The translations under genes were made by a program, and so were the position numbers. The notes below the pieces were generated by a model, which saw only the letters and a program-made list of their open reading frames with translations, did no database searches and was not told the origin of the DNA. A DNA stretch of 8,172 nt from Nitrospirales bacterium (lineage in GTDB: Bacteria; Nitrospirota; Nitrospiria; Nitrospirales; UBA8639): positions 1 to 8,172 of the forward strand of contig BQIY01000075.1 of NCBI GenBank assembly GCA_021604265.1, written 5' to 3'. Shown one piece after another: positions 6,142 through 8,172 of this stretch (within the stretch, counting starts at the first letter, position 1; the number at the start of each line of letters is the position of its first letter).

Positions 6142-7839
6142 ATGACGGGACAAACTATCCGTATGAAAAACCGATTTGGGAAACGTTTTATATTGTGGAG
6201 AGATTTTAGCGAATATATGGTTGATCTGGATCTTGCTCCGCAATCTCCAGGACAAAATCTTTTTGAATATCTGGAGCGCGAAGGACTTTTATACCCCGTC
6301 GCTCGGGTCCGTTTTCCAGGAGAAATCGCCCGCCGTTTTGAAATGGAGAAATACTCCTCCGCAAATTTTCCTCCTCCAATAGAAGGAGATACCCTGCGTC
6401 TTAAAGCAGCAGCGGAATTGCGGAATGAACTCTTCTTTGGAAAATGGTCACATCCCAAGATCTTCGGTGAACGAAAGCACTTGTTGGACGCAGGAAAACC
6501 CGAACACGATGAATTTATTCAGAAAGACTTTCTATTAACTTCCTTCACACCCTGGCAAGAAAATCGGACCCTGCTATGGCTTGATAACGGGAACGAAGTG
6601 TTCGATGGTCTACAATATTCACCCACCTATTATCACTACTGGCAGATTTTTGCGCTAGCTGCGATTCTTCGGTCTGGTCTAAATATCTTGTACCCTTTGG
6701 ATGATGAAGAGATAGGCCGCTCCATATGGGATTTAAATTTTACCGAGCGGAGAATTCGGAAACGGATATACTCCAATATTAATTTCGAAGCCCGCCATGA
6801 ACTCAATAAAATAAACAAACACAAAACGTATTTTGAAGCTATAGCCTATTTTAAGGCTTATAGGGATAACGCTTTATGTGTCTTTTATGATCAGATTGAT
6901 CGTAAAACCGGAAATATGTCTAATAGGGCTGAGTACGCCTACCGACAGCGCGAGAGTGAAATAGCTTCGAATGTATTAACCATGTTTGGCCTTACCGCTT
7001 CTGGGTTGCTTGGTTTCGTAGTTCAACAGGCTGAATGGTGGGATAATGCACGGCGTGTTGGGCCAATGGCCATTGCCGATGAATATGCGCGCAATATATC
7101 TGAAACAATTCACCTCTATACCAAAGTGACGGGCGAAGATTTTGACCGCGTGTCGGAACGAATTGGGCGCCGAAGTGGATGGCTTGAGCCCATTCTTGAT
7201 GTTATTTTTCCAAGCTGGCTAAAGGAGCAGCGGGATCTCACAAAGCGTTCACTCAAAAATTGGGCAGATACATCTAGGAATGAGCTACCCTCGCCGCTTC
7301 TGGTTACGGATGCCGATATTGATTCATTTTGTAATTGGTTGGAAACAACAGGTCTTTATCAGTATTATTGGCATTTTAGCCGGTTTATAGACATCCACAG
7401 TAAGGACAGTCCGATTTATAGGGCCGCTGCAGCTGCTGAAACCGTTGCCTTTGCCAATCTAGTTGAAATTATTGCAAACAAGGTTTATGAAGAACGAGGT
7501 TTCCAGCCACGAGGTAATACACTTTGGTTTAAATTACGCGATCTTTTTAATTCATCAGGGCCCATCAACTTACACGACGCGCTCAACCGTTATAAGGTCT
7601 TAACAAATACCAACAGAAGTACGCTCAAGAGGCGTTTGGCTCAGATTGATCGAATTCGGCGTGGAGGCTCTGGTTCCCCTATGCTCCGAGCACTTTTAAA
7701 GCTGCTAGCTATCCGCAATGAGGGAAGCCATTTAGGCCTCAACCAGTTTGATCGGGTCGCTATACTTGAAATGTTGGAGGTAATGTCAATGGCTAGCCTA
7801 ATGATCTGGAAAGCAAGAATCCATTCGGCTTCGATATGA
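6142..7839 (+). CDS. Uncharacterised large protein with C-terminal RNxxxH (HEPN-like) motif
   Basis: I do not recognise this 565-residue family. The N-terminal part includes WRDFSEYMVDL and a segment EYLEREGLLYPVARVRFP that could be a small helical or winged-helix domain. The middle is rich in aromatic and charged residues (YYHYWQIF, EARHELNKI) and contains one moderately hydrophobic stretch near 276-293, too ambiguous to call a membrane segment. Near the C-terminus, after several helical segments from about 430 onward, LLKLLAIRNEGSHLGL contains Arg525 and His530 as R-x4-H with the typical Asn after Arg. This closely resembles the catalytic motif of HEPN RNases in toxins, abortive-infection proteins and CRISPR-linked nucleases. 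An in-frame TAG at 6136-6138 limits the start; the ATG at 6142 has a weak GAGAG (6129-6133), and the ATG at 6163 is less well placed. The ORF is intact and ends 29 bases from the convergent DHH gene. The size suggests a sensor region fused to a C-terminal effector, which is inference. Confidence 0.8.
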   Translation: MTGQTIRMKNRFGKRFILWRDFSEYMVDLDLAPQSPGQNLFEYLEREGLLYPVARVRFPGEIARRFEMEKYSSANFPPPIEGDTLRLKAAAELRNELFFGKWSHPKIFGERKHLLDAGKPEHDEFIQKDFLLTSFTPWQENRTLLWLDNGNEVFDGLQYSPTYYHYWQIFALAAILRSGLNILYPLDDEEIGRSIWDLNFTERRIRKRIYSNINFEARHELNKINKHKTYFEAIAYFKAYRDNALCVFYDQIDRKTGNMSNRAEYAYRQRESEIASNVLTMFGLTASGLLGFVVQQAEWWDNARRVGPMAIADEYARNISETIHLYTKVTGEDFDRVSERIGRRSGWLEPILDVIFPSWLKEQRDLTKRSLKNWADTSRNELPSPLLVTDADIDSFCNWLETTGLYQYYWHFSRFIDIHSKDSPIYRAAAAAETVAFANLVEIIANKVYEERGFQPRGNTLWFKLRDLFNSSGPINLHDALNRYKVLTNTNRSTLKRRLAQIDRIRRGGSGSPMLRALLKLLAIRNEGSHLGLNQFDRVAILEMLEVMSMASLMIWKARIHSASI

Positions 7840-7868
7840 ATTTCTGTTAATAGAATCTTAATTGCTTG

Positions 7869-8172
7869 CTAGCCCATTGCATACAATGACTGTCCTGCCC
7901 CTACTGCGATTAGGCTTTGCGTGTGAATTTTTTCAATGATTTCTTTGAGTGTGTCACCAGCCACTTCATTCGCGACCTGGCAGGTGCCCGCATTCCGATG
8001 CCCGCCGCCTCCATATGACAGACACAGCTCGCCGACATTGACCGTTGAACTTCGGTTAACGATCGAACTGCCAACCGCCAACACGGTGTTTTGCTGTTTC
8101 AACCCCCACATGGCATGAATGGACAGATTGCATTCCGGATACAGCGCATAAATCATAAACCGGTTGACGGCA
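7869..8172 (-). CDS. DHH/DHHA1-family phosphoesterase (exopolyphosphatase-like), C-terminal part
   Basis: This is about 100 residues from the C-terminus of a DHH-superfamily protein. The frame stays open past the ATG at 8154-8156 to the window edge (AVNRF precedes it), so that ATG is internal and the gene begins outside. The DHHA1 substrate-binding motif is clear as YGGGGHRNAGTCQV, preceded by IVNRSSTVNVGELCL and by the WGLKQQNTV strand. The N-terminal DHH catalytic domain with its metal-binding aspartates is not in the window. Proteins of this subgroup are often annotated as exopolyphosphatase, while relatives are NrnA-type nanoRNases or cyclic-dinucleotide phosphodiesterases, so the substrate is uncertain. 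The gene ends in TAG (complement of 7869-7871), convergent with the preceding gene. Its composition is closer to rapA than to the AT-rich block, which suggests that the original chromosome resumes here. Confidence 0.9.
   Translation of the reverse strand, partial: AVNRFMIYALYPECNLSIHAMWGLKQQNTVLAVGSSIVNRSSTVNVGELCLSYGGGGHRNAGTCQVANEVAGDTLKEIIEKIHTQSLIAVGAGQSLYAMG

Noticed and set aside
7841..7860. Near-palindrome TTCTGTTAATAGAA between the convergent genes, considered as a bidirectional terminator.
   Set aside because: The stem is only about five pairs, AT-rich with a G-T wobble, and lacks a clear T tract; too weak to call.
1..8172. CRISPR array, insertion sequence, integrase or rRNA.
   Set aside because: No regular spaced repeats, transposase or recombinase motifs, terminal inverted repeats or rRNA-like sequence were seen on either strand.

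Overview
The window looks like a bacterial chromosome segment in which three recognisable chromosomal genes flank an AT-richer accessory block. A full-length RapA and a formate-hydrogenlyase-activator-like sigma-54 regulator fit a gammaproteobacterium or another Gram-negative lineage carrying these genes (Nitrospirota, for example). The sequence alone does not settle the taxon.

Layout: (1) 2-844, + strand, the 3' part of a sigma-54-dependent activator: AAA+ domain from the GAFTGA loop onward plus a Fis-type helix-turn-helix. (2) 1082-3862, + strand, rapA, the Swi2/Snf2 ATPase that recycles RNA polymerase. It is complete but about 40 residues shorter than the E. coli protein, and the shortfall maps to the linker between the two helicase lobes. 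(3) 3995-7839, an accessory block on the + strand with lower GC and wide intergenic gaps. It holds a signal-less trypsin-fold serine protease (3995-4723), an unrecognised 262-residue protein with an Rx5H motif (4962-5750) and an unrecognised 565-residue protein with a C-terminal RNxxxH motif (6142-7839). (4) 7869-8172, - strand, the C-terminal part of a DHH/DHHA1 phosphoesterase, convergent with the accessory block.

The housekeeping genes show no obvious operon link to one another. The accessory block is the most interesting part. A cytoplasmic trypsin-like protease followed by two proteins with HEPN-like R-x(4-6)-H motifs is the kind of content seen in anti-phage defence islands, and I recognise neither downstream protein. 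The three genes are separated by 238 and 391 bases, so they need not be one operon; the last has its own TATAAT-type promoter candidate. The defence role is inference. No integrase, transposase, tRNA gene, CRISPR array or clear attachment site was found.
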